A DNA stretch of 64,000 nt from Microcystis wesenbergii NRERC-220 (GCF_032027425.1 NZ_JAVSJA010000001.1:2059501-2123500), one strand, 5' to 3'; shown: positions 46,252 through 55,591, numbered from the stretch's first letter. Made by a program: numbers and translations. Notes: generated by a model not told the origin, from the sequence alone.

Positions 46252-46803
46252 ATGAATCAACCCCAGGGATCTCTATTTTTTATTGCGCTTTTGCCGCCGC
46301 CGGAAGTACAGGAAATTGCCACAAAAATCAAGTTAGAGTTTGCAGAAATTTACAATAGTCGCGCCGCCCTGAAATCGCCTCCCCACGTCACTCTCCAACC
46401 CCCTTTCCGGTGGAATTTAGGAGAATTACCAGATTTAGAAAGATGTTTAGAGGAATTTGCCCGCTTGCACTCTCCTATTCCCCTAATTCTCGAGAATTTT
46501 GCCGCCTTTAAACCGCGAGTCATTTATATTAATGTCCAGAAAACCCCAGAATTATTAACCCTGCAAAAACGGCTTTTACAGCAGCTAGAATCTTCCTTGA
46601 ATATCAGCGATAATACCTCAAAAAGCCGGGCTTTTGCGCCGCATTTAACCGTTGGCTTCCGAGATTTAACTAAAGATAATTTCTGGAAAGCTTGGTCAAA
46701 ATATGCTAATCAAGAGCTATTTTTTGAGGTGATAATCGATCAAATTACCCTCCTAATTCATAACGGTAAGCACTGGCAAATTTATCGGCAATTTTCTCTA
46801 TAA
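46252..46803 (+). CDS. 2'-5' RNA ligase family protein (2H phosphoesterase)
   Basis: A 183-aa protein with the two His-x-Thr motifs of the 2H superfamily: PPHVTLQPPF near residue 45 and APHLTVGFRDL near residue 140. Members open 2',3'-cyclic phosphates or join tRNA halves in vitro. The in vivo role is unknown. The frame is open from TTG at 46240; ATG at 46252 (MNQPQGSLFF) is the better start. Confidence 0.87.
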   Translation: MNQPQGSLFFIALLPPPEVQEIATKIKLEFAEIYNSRAALKSPPHVTLQPPFRWNLGELPDLERCLEEFARLHSPIPLILENFAAFKPRVIYINVQKTPELLTLQKRLLQQLESSLNISDNTSKSRAFAPHLTVGFRDLTKDNFWKAWSKYANQELFFEVIIDQITLLIHNGKHWQIYRQFSL

Positions 46804-47232
46804 TCCAGACCCTTGCAGGTTTCTGCGGGTGCATATCATTTTTGTAAATCTACTAAGTTGGGATTTTTAAGGGGAAACTCTCTACTAAAATCGGGCGTTA
46901 CTTTCGATTTTATCACTCAATCCAAGCTTTTGGGGGGTTCTACCCCCCAAACCCCCCGTTGGGGGCGTGGCGCCGCCCCCAAACCCCCCGCGCATTAGTT
47001 TTTCGGTGAGATGCTTACAGACAGCTGCTGATATATCTGTAATAATTTAAAAGTCACTGATAATTGCTGATTGTCGGTATTGCTGCAAGTGCGAGATGCA
47101 CCCGATTTCTACAGAGGAAGGGGTTATAGTGCTAAAATAGGAGAGAGCAGTTTTTAAAGCTTCATTTCTGGCTTTTTTGCGAAATTTTAACCTATAGAGC
47201 GATTTTATGGCGACTCCGCCGCCCTGAAACCT
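46804..47232. other. Intergenic region with a G/C-rich palindrome
   Basis: A 429-bp stretch. A symmetrical run at about 46931-46992 alternates GGGGGTT, CCCCCAAA and GGGGGCGTGGCGCCGCCCCC, and would fold strongly. It is of the kind found in mobile palindromic repeats. No gene can be supported; the frame at 46813 crosses the palindrome and has no family look. Confidence 0.5.
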
Positions 47233-48699
47233 ATGTTACTCAAAAATCCCCCGAAAATCTCCCCCAATCTGATCAAACAGCTAGAAGCGATCCTCGGTAA
47301 AGATGGTGTCATCCGTCGCAAAGATGAATTATTAACCTACGAGTGCGATGGTATCACAGGATACAGACAAAGACCTGCTCTTGTGGTACTGCCCCGCAGC
47401 ACCGCAGAAATTGCGGCGGTGGTGAAACTCTGTCACGATAACGAGATTGCCTGGGTAGCGAGGGGTGCAGGAACGGGCCTATCGGGGGGGGCGTTACCCT
47501 TAGAAGAGGGGATTCTCATCGTCACGGCGCGAATGAATCAGATTCTCAGGGTTGATTTAGATAATCAAAGGGTGGTGGTACAGCCCGGGGTGATTAATAA
47601 TTGGGTGACGCAAGCGGTAAGCGGGGCGGGATTTTATTATGCACCGGATCCCTCTAGTCAAATTATCTGCTCGATCGGTGGTAATGTGGCGGAAAATTCC
47701 GGCGGGGTTCACTGTTTAAAATACGGTGTCACTACCAATCACGTTATGGGCTTAAAAATCGTCCTTCCCGATGGTTCAATTATCGATGTGGGGGGTGCGG
47801 TACCGGAACAACCGGGCTACGATTTAACCGGTTTATTTGTGGGTTCCGAGGGAACTTTAGGCATTGCCACGGAAATCACCTTAAGAATCCTGAAAACTCC
47901 GGAATCTATCTGTGTTTTACTGGCTGATTTTACCAGTATCGAGGCGGCGGGCCAAGCGGTGGCGGATATTATTAAATCGGGAATGATTCCGGCGGGGATG
48001 GAGATTATGGATAATCTCAGTATCAACGCCGTGGAAGACGTGGTGGCTACCGGCTGTTATCCCCGGGATGCCGAGTCAGTTTTATTAGTGGAATTGGATG
48101 GTTTAGGGGTAGAAGTAGCCAGGAATAAACATCGGGTTGCCGAGATTTGCCGTCAAAATGGGGCGAGAAATATCACCACGGCTAATGATGCCGAAACCCG
48201 CTTTAAACTCTGGAAGGGCAGAAAAGCGGCTTTTGCGGCGGCGGGGAAAATTAGCCCTAATTATTTTGTGCAAGATGGGGTGATTCCCCGCACTCAATTG
48301 GTGTATGTTCTTCAGGAAATTAAGGCTTTAAGTGAAAAATACGGTTATAAAATCGCCAATGTTTTCCACGCTGGGGATGGCAATTTACACCCGTTGATTC
48401 TCTACGATAACAAGGTAGAGGGGGCTTGGGAAGAAGTGGAGGAATTAGGCGGTGAAATTCTCAAGCTTTGTGTGCGGGTTGGGGGCAGTTTATCGGGGGA
48501 ACATGGTATCGGCATCGATAAAAATTGTTATATGCCCGCCATGTTCAACGAGATTGACTTAGAAACTATGGGCTATGTGCGGGATTGCTTTAATCCCAAG
48601 GGTTTGGCTAACCCGGGGAAATTATTCCCCACCCCGCGCAGCTGTGGGGAAGCCGCTAATGCGAAAATACAAGGCTTTGCGGGGGTGGATGTGTTTTAG
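47233..48699 (+). CDS. glcD: Glycolate dehydrogenase, FAD subunit GlcD
   Basis: A 488-aa FAD-linked oxidase. The PCMH FAD domain has RGAGTGLSGGALP and GGNVAENSGGVHCLKYGVT. The C-terminal FAD-oxidase domain has NVFHAGDGNLHPLI and SGEHGIGIDK. GlcD oxidises glycolate from photorespiration to glyoxylate, with an FeS partner (GlcF). Cyanobacterial GlcD can act on glycolate or D-lactate, so the substrate is an inference. GlcE and GlcF are not next to it. Start ATG at 47233. Confidence 0.9.
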   Translation: MLLKNPPKISPNLIKQLEAILGKDGVIRRKDELLTYECDGITGYRQRPALVVLPRSTAEIAAVVKLCHDNEIAWVARGAGTGLSGGALPLEEGILIVTARMNQILRVDLDNQRVVVQPGVINNWVTQAVSGAGFYYAPDPSSQIICSIGGNVAENSGGVHCLKYGVTTNHVMGLKIVLPDGSIIDVGGAVPEQPGYDLTGLFVGSEGTLGIATEITLRILKTPESICVLLADFTSIEAAGQAVADIIKSGMIPAGMEIMDNLSINAVEDVVATGCYPRDAESVLLVELDGLGVEVARNKHRVAEICRQNGARNITTANDAETRFKLWKGRKAAFAAAGKISPNYFVQDGVIPRTQLVYVLQEIKALSEKYGYKIANVFHAGDGNLHPLILYDNKVEGAWEEVEELGGEILKLCVRVGGSLSGEHGIGIDKNCYMPAMFNEIDLETMGYVRDCFNPKGLANPGKLFPTPRSCGEAANAKIQGFAGVDVF

Positions 48700-48821
48700 G
48701 TTATTGGTAATACCAATTTTCTAAACTAGCGGCAGAGATGGCTAGTTAAAAAAGGCAATAGGCAATAGGCAAGAGGCAAAAGGGGGAATAAATAATCAGT
48801 TTTTAATAACAGAATTTAGTA

Positions 48822-48917
48822 TACAGCGTTTCTCAGATAGATGAGGTTCGTTCTTGCGTCTAAAACACTTGATTAGCAAGGATTACTCTGTGCTTCACCT
48901 TTACGAGAAAGGCTGTA
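48822..48917. mobile_element. MITE-like element, family D
   Basis: A 96-bp element with ends TACAGCGTTTCTC (48822-48834) and GAGAAAGGCTGTA (48905-48917), complementary at 12 of 13 positions. AGTA flanks both sides (48818-48821 and 48918-48921) as a likely 4-bp target duplication. It lies directly right of a partial family C element (48778-48820), with GGCAATA units further left. Confidence 0.65.
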
Positions 48918-48957
48918 AGTATTGACTGATGACTGATGACTGATGACTGATGACTGA

Positions 48958-49725
48958 TTACAGTCCAGCTTGGGGTCCTAGGGGCAGATTGATATTAGAG
49001 GGGAAAACTGGGACTTGTCTTTCCAGAAAACGCTGGGTGACTAATTCTCGGAACATCTCTAGATCTTTTTGCCATTGTCCCAGATATTGTTTGAGCAGAT
49101 TTAATCGATCGCTGCCCTCGGCCAGATTATAGTTAAAGTTACCGGCAAATAATAGCGCCGCTAAGGTTTGGCCATCGGGTAATTGCAATTTTGCCTCGTT
49201 AATCGCCACGGATAGCTGAGAGGTTTCTAACTGATAAAGTAGATTGATGCCGGCTTGTAGGGGGGCTGTACCGAAATTGTGCCAGGGACCGGGGGCCAGA
49301 AGAGTTTCGGTGATGTATTTTTGAGCGGCATCGGGACTACTAGGGAGAGGAACAATGCTTTTCGGGGCGATACTCAGGGCTTGATATTCGGCTAAAGGGA
49401 GTTTATCTAGATATAAACCAACAATTTCTGGCAGTTTCAGTTTCAGGCGATCGGGAGAGTTAATTATCTCCACAAAGGTAATTTTCCGGGGTTGGGCGAC
49501 GATGCTGATACCATTTTGAAAATTAACTTGAGCGTAATTAGGATTGAGTACCGGCTGGCCATTCAATTCCCAGTCGGGGGGAACTATTCCCGAATATTTG
49601 AGGAAATCAACCGTTAGCATGGCGGGATTGAGGCTTTTGGCTGTAATTGCGATGGCAAGTTCTTGTATTTCCCGCAAACTAGCCAGTGGTTGATTGGAGT
49701 TATTGTCAGTGAGGGCAATCATCAA
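48958..49725 (-). CDS. Conserved hypothetical protein, about 255 aa
   Basis: A soluble protein beginning MMIALTDNNSNQPLASLREI. It has GPWHNFGTAPLQAGINLLY and GNFNYNLAEGSDRLNLLKQY segments, ends in NLPLGPQAGL, and has no membrane helix. I recognise no domain. The pattern is of a beta-rich cyanobacterial protein of unknown role. The second Met could also be the start. Confidence 0.6.
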   Translation of the reverse strand: MMIALTDNNSNQPLASLREIQELAIAITAKSLNPAMLTVDFLKYSGIVPPDWELNGQPVLNPNYAQVNFQNGISIVAQPRKITFVEIINSPDRLKLKLPEIVGLYLDKLPLAEYQALSIAPKSIVPLPSSPDAAQKYITETLLAPGPWHNFGTAPLQAGINLLYQLETSQLSVAINEAKLQLPDGQTLAALLFAGNFNYNLAEGSDRLNLLKQYLGQWQKDLEMFRELVTQRFLERQVPVFPSNINLPLGPQAGL

Positions 49726-49754
49726 TTTTCTCCTTGCATATTTAAGTTTTCTTT

Positions 49755-49900
49755 CTAAGCAGGTGGGTGTTAAAAACTGTCAGATACCCCCCTTATTAAG
49801 GGGGGATTAAGGGGGGATCGGCACCCCCCTTATTAAGGGGGGATTAAGGGGGGATCAAAGACAAAATCTATCTTCAATTTAATTGAAACCAGTTACTTAG
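49755..49900. repeat. Dispersed repeat family B, long copy
   Basis: A 146-bp element opening CTAAGCAGGTGGGTGTT. Two blocks of CCCCCTTATTAAGGGGGGAT and AAGGGGGGAT follow, and the ending is AAAATCTATCTTCAATTTAA to CAGTTACTTAG. The inner blocks are palindromic. A shorter copy is at 58431-58540 and a fragment at 10491-10536. It probably moves as a non-autonomous element. Confidence 0.6.
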
Positions 49901-49943
49901 GGCTACAGTTAAATTATTCCGGGTCTCGGAGGCCTAGTCACTA

Positions 49944-50699
49944 TCACTCGGACAAAGGACAAGAGAGCCATTCCAGATAAGTATTACTCAATTCTTTCAC
50001 AGCTAATTCATAGAACCTCTGACCGTGTTCGGGAGTCGCTAAAGCAGGATTGGACCCAATACGACCATCGGGGTAGTTTTGGCGAAAATTAGCCGCACCG
50101 TAAATACCATGACCAGAAGCCACTTTTTCCGATAAAAAGGCGTTTTTAAGGCTCTCAGGGTAAAGATACTGAGTTAACGCCACTTCGCTCGGTGTAGCGT
50201 GGGAACCCTCCTGATCTCCATACAATTCTTTGGCTAAAAGATAAACTTCTCGCACCATAAACCAATTGGCCACTTGACATTTAACCTCGTTTGTGTTAGG
50301 CAAATTGAGGGAATCCAAATGATAATAGGTTTCCGAAAAAGCGGCTTTTAGGGTGGCAATATTGCCCCCGTGACCATTAATAAAGAAAAATTGACGAAAA
50401 CCCGCTCTAGCTAAACAAGTCACATAGTCGAGGATGACTTGAATCAAAGTGCTAGGACGAAGGCTAATCGTACCGGGAAAAGCCGTGTGATGTAGGGCCA
50501 TACCGACATTTAAGGTGGGTGCTACCATTGCTCGTACCTGTTTCCCCACTCCTTTAGCGATCGCCTCAGCACATAGAGCATCTGTACCAATTAGTCCCGT
50601 CGGCCCGTGTTGTTCCGTGGAACCAATGGGAATAATAATTCCCTGAGATTGTTCTAGATAGGATTCCACCTCTAACCAGGTAGATAACTGTAATAACAT
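49944..50699 (-). CDS. Creatininase family protein
   Basis: A 251-aa protein with the metal-site residues of the creatininase/MftE family: E29 and H31 in GSTEQHGP, D40 in IGTDA, and a His in FFINGHGGN near residue 110, with a Glu further on in GDQEGSHATPSEVAL. Known members hydrolyse cyclic amides or peptide cofactor precursors. Without a neighbouring pathway the substrate is unknown. It is divergent from sphR. Confidence 0.87.
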   Translation of the reverse strand: MLLQLSTWLEVESYLEQSQGIIIPIGSTEQHGPTGLIGTDALCAEAIAKGVGKQVRAMVAPTLNVGMALHHTAFPGTISLRPSTLIQVILDYVTCLARAGFRQFFFINGHGGNIATLKAAFSETYYHLDSLNLPNTNEVKCQVANWFMVREVYLLAKELYGDQEGSHATPSEVALTQYLYPESLKNAFLSEKVASGHGIYGAANFRQNYPDGRIGSNPALATPEHGQRFYELAVKELSNTYLEWLSCPLSE

Positions 50700-50772
50700 T
50701 CGGCTCTACCCCCCAAAACGAGTGCCGGTTGACAAATTGAGATAAAATTAGGACGAATAATCAAGTATTTTT

Positions 50773-51525
50773 ATGTTAACCCTTGACACCCCCCCCTTGT
50801 CGGCGAGTACGGATTTCGTTCCCAATCATCGGATTTTAATCGTTGAAGACGAAGAAGTGATTCGGGATATGATTATTTTGGCTTTGGAAGAAGAAGGTTA
50901 CGAGGCGCTCGGTGTTAGTGATGGTCGCGTTGCCCTAGAATTACTGCAAAGTCAAGAATCTAATCACGGTGAGTCTCGTTTTGATTTGGTCGTTTTGGAT
51001 TTAATGTTACCCCAAATCAACGGTCTTGATATCTGCCGTCTGTTGCGCTATCACGGCAATATTATCCCGATTTTAATTTTAAGTGCTAAGGCCAGCGAAA
51101 CCGATCGAGTTTTGGGTTTAGAAGTGGGTGCCGATGATTATCTGACTAAACCTTTTAGTATGCGCGAATTAGTCGCTCGTTGTCGCGCTCTCATTCGTCG
51201 TCAAGGATTTACTTCCCTAGCTGCCGCTCCCGTGCGAAAATTCCGCGATGTTCTTCTCTATACCCAGGAATGTCGGGTGACGGTGCGAGATGAAGAAATT
51301 AACCTTTCTCCTAAAGAATTCCGTCTCCTCGACCTATTTATGAGTTATCCGCGCCGAGTTTGGTCAAGAGAGCAATTAATTGAACAAATTTGGGGGCCAG
51401 ATTTTTTAGGAGACACCAAAACCGTCGATGTTCACATTCGCTGGTTACGCGAAAAACTAGAAATCGATCCCAGTCAACCGGAATACCTGATTACTGTACG
51501 CGGTTTCGGTTATCGTTTTGGCTAG
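50773..51525 (+). CDS. sphR: Phosphate-regulon response regulator (SphR/PhoB type)
   Basis: A 250-aa OmpR/PhoB-family regulator. The receiver domain has acidic E25, D26 and E27, phospho-acceptor D76 in LVVLDLMLP, and a Lys in LSAKASETDR. The C-terminal winged helix has NLSPKEFRLLDLFMSYPRRV, TKTVDVHIRWLREKLE, and VRGFGYRFG. With the kinase and PhoU genes following, it should be the phosphate regulator that turns on alkaline phosphatase and Pst transport on starvation. The ATG at 50773 is 74 bp from the divergent creatininase gene. Confidence 0.9.
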   Translation: MLTLDTPPLSASTDFVPNHRILIVEDEEVIRDMIILALEEEGYEALGVSDGRVALELLQSQESNHGESRFDLVVLDLMLPQINGLDICRLLRYHGNIIPILILSAKASETDRVLGLEVGADDYLTKPFSMRELVARCRALIRRQGFTSLAAAPVRKFRDVLLYTQECRVTVRDEEINLSPKEFRLLDLFMSYPRRVWSREQLIEQIWGPDFLGDTKTVDVHIRWLREKLEIDPSQPEYLITVRGFGYRFG

Positions 51526-51572
51526 GTGAGCGATTATATTTTCAAGTTTAGCGATCGCCGCTTTCTGGGATA

Positions 51573-52865
51573 ATGACTATTTTCGCTTTTATTTTCGGAG
51601 TAGTTTTAGGTTTGAGTATTTGTTATTGGCAAGTCTCACGCTTAAATAGAGAGTTAAAGCGAAACCTAAGCGCTCTCTCGGATTCGGTGGATTTGTCGGC
51701 CTCTTTTCCCGTTACCTCCCTAGTGCGTCGAGAATTACAGTTTCTCTCCCAAAGTCTGCAAGAGCGAGAAAAGAGTTTAGAAATTCAGAAATCCTTGCTA
51801 GAAATAGCGCCGATCGCCTATCTTCATATAGATGCCGATAATCAACTGCTCTGGTGTAATCAACAGGCAATTACCCTCTTAAAACTCGATCGCTGGCAGC
51901 CAGATCAGGTACGTCTGCTGCTGGAATTAGTGCGTTCCTACGAATTAGATCAATTAATTCAAGAAACTCGCCAAAAACAGAGTCCACAGGTGCAAACTTG
52001 GACTTTTTACCCGACTAATTATCCTGTCACTCCCATTAGCGATCGCCAAGTGATTGCTCCTAAATCGATTGCCTTGAAGGGTTACGGTTATCCCTTGCCA
52101 GAAGGTGAAATCGCTGTATTTATCGAAAATAGACAGCCTTTAGTGGAATTATCGCAAAATCGCGAGCGAGCTTTCTCTGACTTAACCCACGAGTTACGCA
52201 CTCCCTTAACCTCCATTTCTCTCCTCACCGAAGCTTTACAAAAACGCCTGCAAGCTCCCGAAAGACGCTGGTTAGAACAAATGGGGAAAGAAGTGGAGCG
52301 TTTGAGTCAATTAGTCTGCGATTGGCTAGAAATCAGTGAATTACAAGCGGATGCGGGGCGATCTTTACAATACCAGATAATTAATCTAGAGGAATTAATC
52401 AGCGCTGCTTGGCAGACTGTCACCCCTTTAGCCGCCCAAAAACAGATTAGCTTAGATTATTCCTCTCCGGTGGATTGGACGCTGGAAGTGGATCATTCTC
52501 GTCTGCTGCAGGTTTTCCTGAATCTCTTTGATAATGCCATTAAGTATAGTCCCGATCAGGGGAAAATTCGCCTAGAAATTCGGGAAATATCCGATACTAT
52601 CGGGAAAAAATGGCTGAGAATTGACGTTATCGACAACGGTAAAGGATTTAATGAAGCGGATCTGCCCTACGTTTTCGATCGCCTCTTTCGTGGTGATCCT
52701 TCCCGCACCCGTCAAAAACAAGGCAGCAAGGATCATAGTACCGGTTTAGGTTTATCGATTGCCAAAGAGATTATTCAAGCCCACGGTGGTTCGATCGTCG
52801 CTCAAAATGATCCTAACACCGGTGGCGCTCGCCTACAAGTCACTCTCCCCCGTCAAAAAAATTAG
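51573..52865 (+). CDS. sphS: Phosphate-sensing histidine kinase (SphS/PhoR type)
   Basis: A 430-aa kinase with one N-terminal hydrophobic segment (residues 3-22), a PAS-like region (about 70-190), the H box with H206 (FSDLTHELRTPLTS), and the ATPase boxes N (NLFDNAIKYS), G1 (DVIDNGKGF), F (FDRLFRG) and G2 (GLGLSIAKEI). The single-helix head and PAS are typical of SphS, which senses phosphate through PhoU and the Pst transporter. It lies 47 bp after sphR. Confidence 0.9.
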   Translation: MTIFAFIFGVVLGLSICYWQVSRLNRELKRNLSALSDSVDLSASFPVTSLVRRELQFLSQSLQEREKSLEIQKSLLEIAPIAYLHIDADNQLLWCNQQAITLLKLDRWQPDQVRLLLELVRSYELDQLIQETRQKQSPQVQTWTFYPTNYPVTPISDRQVIAPKSIALKGYGYPLPEGEIAVFIENRQPLVELSQNRERAFSDLTHELRTPLTSISLLTEALQKRLQAPERRWLEQMGKEVERLSQLVCDWLEISELQADAGRSLQYQIINLEELISAAWQTVTPLAAQKQISLDYSSPVDWTLEVDHSRLLQVFLNLFDNAIKYSPDQGKIRLEIREISDTIGKKWLRIDVIDNGKGFNEADLPYVFDRLFRGDPSRTRQKQGSKDHSTGLGLSIAKEIIQAHGGSIVAQNDPNTGGARLQVTLPRQKN

Positions 52866-53014
52866 GTGGGAATTATGAATTATGAATTATGAATTATGAA
52901 TTGGGGAGAGGGGAGAAAAAATTCTGTCAAGTTCTCTAGACAACTGTGCAAAATCTAAAATTTTCTTGTTATGACTGTAGAGAAAGAGTAGTTTTATGTT
53001 AAGCGAATCCGACC

Positions 53015-53683
53015 GTGAGCCTATCCAAAGAAACCAATCATCCCGATCGCACCTATTTCGCTCGTTCTCTCCAGCGATTGGAGCAGGATGTGCTGAGAAT
53101 GGGAACCTTGGTCGAAGAATCCTTTCGTCTTAGCCATCAATCCCTCTTTGCTAGGGATTTGGAAATGGCGAAAAAAATCGCCCCCCTCGATAAGGAAATC
53201 GATCGCTACTATCGTCAAATCGAGTTAGATTGTGCCACTCTCATGACTCTACAGGCTCCCGTAGCCCAAGATTTGCGGCTTTTAAGTGCTTTTATGCAAT
53301 TAGTGCGCGATTTGGAACGGATCGGCGATTATGCCAAGGATTTAGCCGAAATAGCACTCAAGTTATTCGCCTATACTCCTCATGATTGTATGAGTGAGAT
53401 CGAGGCTATGTCCCACCATGCTCAGTATATGTTAGCCACGAGCCTGGTTGCTCTGGCCGACCTCGATCAAGAAGCGGGTTCAAAGGTCAAAGAACTAGAT
53501 AATACGGTCGATCGAGCCTATGATTATCTCTATCACACTCTCGCCCATCAAAGAGATATCAAGGGTGTGGTGGAACCAATCCTGCTGATGGCTTTACTAA
53601 TCCGTCATCTGGAACGCATGGCCGATCACGCCACCAATATCGCCCAAAGGGTATCCTACATTGTTACTGGACAGAGAGGCTGA
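53015..53683 (+). CDS. phoU: Phosphate signalling protein PhoU (SphU)
   Basis: A 222-aa helical protein with two PhoU repeats, each carrying the metal-site ExxxD pattern (LERIGDYAKDLAE near residue 105 and LERMADHATNIAQR near residue 205). PhoU keeps the phosphate kinase off when phosphate is ample. GTG start. An ATG at 52996 is in another frame. It is 149 bp after sphS, with ATGAATT short repeats (52875-52901) between them. Confidence 0.93.
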   Translation: MSLSKETNHPDRTYFARSLQRLEQDVLRMGTLVEESFRLSHQSLFARDLEMAKKIAPLDKEIDRYYRQIELDCATLMTLQAPVAQDLRLLSAFMQLVRDLERIGDYAKDLAEIALKLFAYTPHDCMSEIEAMSHHAQYMLATSLVALADLDQEAGSKVKELDNTVDRAYDYLYHTLAHQRDIKGVVEPILLMALLIRHLERMADHATNIAQRVSYIVTGQRG

Positions 53684-53733
53684 GGGTGCGGGGGTCCTGA
53701 GTTGATTTCCCCCGAACTCTGACCCTCGCTTTT
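53682..53733 (+). terminator. Terminator after phoU
   Basis: GAGGGT (53682-53687) and CGGGGG pair with CCCCCG and ACCCTC (53722-53727), and GCTTTT follows. It overlaps the phoU stop region and the 3' end of the convergent permease gene, so it may serve both. Confidence 0.55.
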
Positions 53734-54601
53734 AGCGTTTACGACTCAGGGGGTTTACAATTTCACTTAACCCCTCTCCCAAGAGGGATAAACCCACCAC
53801 CATCGTGGTCATCGCTAATCCGGGGAATAAAGTGGTCCACCAGATGCCTGTAGATAAATCCGCCAAAGCTTCCTTGAGATCATGACCCCATTCCGGCACT
53901 TCTTCTGGTAATCCTAAGCCTAAAAAGCCTAAACCGCCTAAAACCAGGATCGCATCCGCTGCGTTGAGGGTAAAAAGAACCGGGACACTTTGGACGACAT
54001 TAAAAAAAAGATACTTTGATAATATACGACCCGGTGTAGCCCCGATCGCTCGTGCCGCTTCGATAAATAACTCATTTTTGACGCTGGCGGTTTGATTTCT
54101 GACCACGCGAAAATATTGAGGAATATAGGCAATGCTAACAGCGATGGCTACATTGACGATACCACGACCCAAAACGAAGGCCAGAGCCACCGATAATAAT
54201 AACCCCGGCAAGGTGTAGAGGGTATCCATGAGAAAGAGGAGAACGCGATCGATCTTACCCCCCAAATAACCGCTAATTAACCCTAAAGGAACCCCGATGA
54301 CTAAAGATAATCCTGTGGCCAAAAATACCACGGACAAGGCCGCCCGGGCCCCGAATAGGGTGCGGGAAAAGACATCGTAACCGCGCACATTCGTCCCGAA
54401 CCAATGGGCGGAACTGGGGGTTTGTAGGGGATAATTGCTTAAAATGTCGGTTGGATCCTGAATCAGGCCGATCGCTTGCAGAAGGGGCGAAAACAGGGCA
54501 ATCAGGATAAAAATAATTGTCAATACCAACCCAACCCCTAGGAGCTTAGTAGTTAGGTTGGGTTTCAGAAAAGGATCGATCGGCAATTTAACAGGAGTCA
54601 T
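53732..54601 (-). CDS. ABC transporter permease (DppC/OppC type)
   Basis: A 289-aa inner-membrane permease with six hydrophobic segments. The N-terminal OppC-type region includes HWFGTNVRGYDVFSRTLFGA, and the ATPase-contact EAA motif is EAARAIGATPGRILSKYLF. It would import peptides or nickel. The other permease, the ATPases and the binding protein are not nearby, which is common in cyanobacteria. ATG at 54601 is preferred over the TTG two codons upstream. Confidence 0.9.
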   Translation of the reverse strand: MTPVKLPIDPFLKPNLTTKLLGVGLVLTIIFILIALFSPLLQAIGLIQDPTDILSNYPLQTPSSAHWFGTNVRGYDVFSRTLFGARAALSVVFLATGLSLVIGVPLGLISGYLGGKIDRVLLFLMDTLYTLPGLLLSVALAFVLGRGIVNVAIAVSIAYIPQYFRVVRNQTASVKNELFIEAARAIGATPGRILSKYLFFNVVQSVPVLFTLNAADAILVLGGLGFLGLGLPEEVPEWGHDLKEALADLSTGIWWTTLFPGLAMTTMVVGLSLLGEGLSEIVNPLSRKR

Positions 54602-54676
54602 CGACAAAATTTAGCCATTGCATAGAACGCTAATTGTAGAAGACAAGGCTAACCTGAGACAAGAGCAGTGTTTTTT

Positions 54677-54790
54677 TCAGACAGCCGGGGCCGAAACGAC
54701 CATAAACCAGAGCAAGACTGCTAAAGCTAAAACAGTTAGTTTAATCAGGATATAAAGCAGTCCGTTGGGATAAAGGAGATCGTGAAACAT
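54677..54790 (-). CDS. Small membrane protein, 37 aa
   Basis: A 37-aa protein, MFHDLLYPNGLLYILIKLTV, ending in VVSAPAV. One membrane helix spans about residues 12-33. AAGGAGG lies 4 nt before the ATG at 54790, a strong ribosome site. It is divergent from ndhN and upstream of the permease gene on its strand. Not recognised. The clear ribosome site makes translation likely. The longer frame to 54865 lacks support. Confidence 0.55.
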   Translation of the reverse strand: MFHDLLYPNGLLYILIKLTVLALAVLLWFMVVSAPAV

Positions 54791-54913
54791 ATTGCCTCCT
54801 TGGGAGAGTAGCGATTGTCTCTCTCTATCTTTGATCTTAAGTCTTTCTTTGTTCAGCTGACGCACAACTTAACAAAACGTGCGATTATAGGGAAAAAGAT
54901 TTTTTTACTAGCT

Positions 54914-55390
54914 ATGGCACTACTGACCACAGGAAAACCATTTATTCGCGATCTGGAACAATACGGCGCTTTAGGTGTTTACGCACCCTTAGAAGGAGGT
55001 TACGAGGGACGCTATCAAAGACGTTTACGGGCCACCGGTTACAATGTCCTGCATATCACCGCTAGAGGTCTGGGCGATTTAAGTGCCTATCTTACTGGCA
55101 TTCATGGAGTCCGTCCCCCCCATTTAGGTAAAAAAAATATTGGTCGGGAAGCAGCCGTGGGACCGGTTTATTTTATTCCTCCCATTGCTACCTATCAATT
55201 GGAAAATTTACCCCCCAAATCTAAAGGTTTAGTGATTTGGATTATTGAAAGTTTTGTTTTATCCTCGGAAGAAAAACAATACTTAATTAATCTTAGTCAA
55301 CAGGAACCCCGGTTAAAATTTGTCCTCGAATTGGGTGGGGAAAGATATTTCCGTTGGCAACCTTTGAGCAAATCTTTAATCGCTGCCTAA
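54914..55390 (+). CDS. ndhN: NAD(P)H-quinone oxidoreductase subunit N
   Basis: A 158-aa protein starting MALLTTGKPFIRDLEQYGAL. It has ARGLGDLSAYLTGIHGVRPP, GPVYFIPPIATYQLE and a GERYFRW end, which match NdhN. NdhN is an oxygenic-phototroph-specific subunit of the peripheral arm of the thylakoid NDH-1 complex, used in cyclic electron flow. The frame is open from 54815, but ATG at 54914 gives the usual length. A hairpin (CCCTCTCC/GGAGAGGG, 55433-55450) follows and may end transcription. Confidence 0.94.
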   Translation: MALLTTGKPFIRDLEQYGALGVYAPLEGGYEGRYQRRLRATGYNVLHITARGLGDLSAYLTGIHGVRPPHLGKKNIGREAAVGPVYFIPPIATYQLENLPPKSKGLVIWIIESFVLSSEEKQYLINLSQQEPRLKFVLELGGERYFRWQPLSKSLIAA

Positions 55391-55591
55391 ATTACCGAAA
55401 TAACACGGTTATTTAAATATCTCATCCTCAAACCCTCTCCCCGGAGAGGGAAACTTCATTTATTGAGAGTTTGTTGTTCATCCCTCACCCTTTGGTAGCT
55501 ATTCATTTAATTTTCTTAATTTTGCCAGTTGGCCTAGGTGAATTTGCCATAACATGGGATATCGTTGCCGCAAAAACCTAGGAGTTAGATC

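Noticed and set aside
46813-46998. Small frame after the 2H ligase gene
   Set aside because: It starts at TTG, crosses a palindromic repeat and has no family look.
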